Shown here: piece by piece, positions 6,309 through 7,334 of the stretch | Position numbering within the stretch: position 1 is the first letter of the stretch | Layout: every line of letters begins with the position of its first letter | Assembly (NCBI GenBank): GCA_964621645.1 | Contig: CAZUMH010000129.1 | Location: forward strand, 1 to 7,334 | Length of the DNA stretch: 7,334 nt | From: CAZUMH01 sp964621645 | Lineage (GTDB): Bacteria > Zhuqueibacterota > QNDG01 > JAGLOF01 | Direction of reading: 5' to 3' | Program-made: the position numbers and the translations under genes | Notes under the pieces: model-generated | Told to the model about the DNA's origin: nothing | Databases searched by the model: none | Seen by the model: only the letters and a program-made list of their open reading frames with translations

Positions 6309-7081
6309 ATATAAAAAAGACTATTCTGCTGATCGGGCTGATACTTATTTTCTTCTGTCTGTCCTGCGACTGGATTTCGGACCAGGAAGCCAGTCCCCGT
6401 CTCTCTCTCTTTATCGGCGTTGATATCAGCGGATCTTTTATGAAAAGCGGTTATTTTAACGATTCCATGGATTTTCTGGCCCACTACCTCTACGCCCACC
6501 TCAAAGGCCTGGGAGGTTTGGAGAAACCGAATGTCCTGTTCGTGGGATCCATCGGCGGGGCGAGTGCCGATGAACCCAAAACGTTCTTTCCAATTCAGAC
6601 TTTTGAAAATAAAAGCGTCACTGAGATCAGAGCAAAACTAGGCGAAATTTTTCCAAAAAATGTGGTCAATCCCTTCACGGATTACAACGCCTTCTTCGAG
6701 CAGGTGGCCCTCACCGTGAAAAACCGCAATCTGGTACTGCGGCCCATCTCGGTGGTCATGCTCACAGACGGCAAGCCTGACGTGCAGACGGCGGAGAAAG
6801 AGGAAAACGAATTCCGCCATTTGGTCATGCGCCCCCTGGAGCGGCTCTCCCGCAATGTCACCATCCGCCTGCTCTACACCGATGCGGTAACCGGTAAAAA
6901 CTGGCAGACCCGTGTTCCCCGGCGGCGGGTAAAAGTCTGGACCCAGGACGCCAATGTGATGATTTCCTGGAAAGATACCAGCATTCTGAATCCGGACCTG
7001 ACCATGGAAGAACAGACTCGGTTCTTCACCTGGGTCAAAGAAAATGTCGATTTCGGGGTGCGGGCCCGCCGGGTGGATTAA
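6305..7081 (+). CDS. Probable VWA-domain lipoprotein with complete MIDAS motif
   Basis: This 258-residue protein has a short basic N terminus, a hydrophobic core and a Cys at position 21 (FFCLSC). That fits a lipoprotein signal, though Cys at the -3 position instead of Leu makes the lipobox atypical. The mature part reads as a von Willebrand factor A fold with all MIDAS elements: DISGS (Asp40, Ser42, Ser44), Thr125 in NPFTDY, and Asp155 in MLTDGKPD. It should therefore bind a divalent metal and a protein partner. The hydrophobic strands LSLFIGVD and LRPISVVMLTD frame these loops as expected. The C-terminal third (about 175-258) has no motif I can name. The start codon overlaps the stop of the upstream membrane-protein gene (ATGA), with AGGAGG at 6291-6296 inside that gene. 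The obvious hypothesis is that it is tethered to the membrane, on the outer face, as a metal-dependent adhesion subunit of a complex with the upstream product. Partner and function are unknown. Confidence 0.85.
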   Translation: MNIKKTILLIGLILIFFCLSCDWISDQEASPRLSLFIGVDISGSFMKSGYFNDSMDFLAHYLYAHLKGLGGLEKPNVLFVGSIGGASADEPKTFFPIQTFENKSVTEIRAKLGEIFPKNVVNPFTDYNAFFEQVALTVKNRNLVLRPISVVMLTDGKPDVQTAEKEENEFRHLVMRPLERLSRNVTIRLLYTDAVTGKNWQTRVPRRRVKVWTQDANVMISWKDTSILNPDLTMEEQTRFFTWVKENVDFGVRARRVD

Positions 7082-7113
7082 GATAAAACTTCATATAATT
7101 TTTAGGACTCTTG

Positions 7114-7140
7114 AGGGCGGTTCACGAACCGCCCTTTTTT
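7114..7140 (+). terminator. Strong intrinsic terminator; hairpin is REP-like
   Basis: GGGCGGTTC (7115-7123) and GAACCGCCC (7126-7134) form a perfect palindromic stem, realistically eight or nine pairs closed by a tight loop, extended by A7114-T7135. It is followed directly by TTTTTT (7135-7140). It lies 33 bases after the VWA gene stop, so it should end that operon. The GC-rich, near-loopless palindrome close to a RAYT-like transposase fragment also matches the form of a repetitive extragenic palindrome. Confidence 0.88.
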
Positions 7141-7188
7141 ATTTCCCGTCCTCCCATGTCAATAGGAAAATGATTGCAGGAAGGGGAA

Positions 7189-7334
7189 ATGCACTATGAC
7201 CCGGAACGGGATCGCCGCCGTTCCAACCGCCTGCCCGGGCAGGACTACTGTCGCGCCGGCACCTATTTCATGACCATCTGAATTCAGAATTGGAAATGCA
7301 GATTAGGCCGGGCAAGGAACGATAAAATGCATCT
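7189..7334 (+). pseudogene. Broken REP-associated (Y1, IS200-like) transposase fragment, 3' end outside window
   Basis: From ATG at 7189 the frame reads MHYDPERDRRRSNRLPG and then QDYCRAGTYFMTI. This closely follows the N terminus of RAYT/Y1 transposases, which typically read YDP-.-HHRRS-RLPGYDY-.-GAYFVTICTQNR. At the position of the conserved Cys after TI there is a TGA (7279-7281). Beyond it the same frame continues with IQNWKCRLG and later DKMH, still matching the family spacing (QN, C, G, then a GEMHL-like stretch). One base change from TGC or TGT to TGA therefore explains the break without a frameshift. Several further substitutions (Trp, Lys and Arg in usually conserved places) suggest decay. 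RAYTs are single-strand-nicking HUH enzymes that act on REP hairpins; the catalytic HUH and Tyr lie beyond the window. AGGA at 7178-7181 is a possible ribosome site. Family is likely, inactivity probable. Confidence 0.7.

Noticed and set aside
1..7334. CRISPR array, tRNA, rRNA or phage attachment site.
   Set aside because: No regularly spaced repeats, cloverleaf sequences or rRNA segments were seen. The only mobile-element trace is the transposase fragment at the right end.

Overview
The window looks like chromosomal DNA from a Gram-negative, free-living bacterium with a roughly balanced base composition. Three things suggest this: an exported sensor with a seven-helix membrane domain, a gene with a lipoprotein signal, and sigma70-like promoters of the TTGACA/TATATT type. 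A Dcp-type M3 peptidase, a HTH_34 winged-helix regulator and a REP-associated (RAYT-type) transposase fragment would fit the FCB group and related environmental phyla, but that placement is inference and is not settled by the sequence. All convincing genes are on the + strand. TGA ends several intact genes, so it is an ordinary stop codon here.

Layout. Bases 1-1576 hold the 3' three quarters of a zinc oligopeptidase of family M3. Bases 1577-1721 are a compact control region: a nested hairpin, a perfect 12-bp hairpin whose right arm overlaps the -35 box of a very good promoter, and a CTTTG/CAAAG repeat cluster over the expected transcription start. This drives a two-gene unit (1722-2625): a six-helix membrane protein of unknown function and a small winged-helix regulator that is probably autoregulatory. 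After a gene-free stretch of 256 bases comes a 682-residue membrane-anchored SpoIIE-type (PP2C-like) serine/threonine phosphatase with an extracytoplasmic sensor-like domain (2882-4930).

A second promoter (4985-5013) precedes a translationally coupled pair (5052-7081). Its first gene is a polytopic membrane protein I do not recognise. Its second is a probable lipoprotein with a von Willebrand factor A (VWA) domain and a complete metal-binding (MIDAS) motif. The pair ends at a strong intrinsic terminator (7114-7140). The window closes with the start of a RAYT-like Y1 transposase gene interrupted by an in-frame TGA (7189 onward). The terminator hairpin has the GC-rich perfect-palindrome form often seen for REP elements mobilised by such transposases.

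How the parts may work together. The window looks like several separate units rather than one pathway. The regulator/membrane-protein unit is probably self-regulated. The phosphatase would report an envelope or small-molecule signal to a partner-switching system encoded elsewhere. The membrane protein/VWA lipoprotein pair is the best candidate for an undescribed envelope complex.
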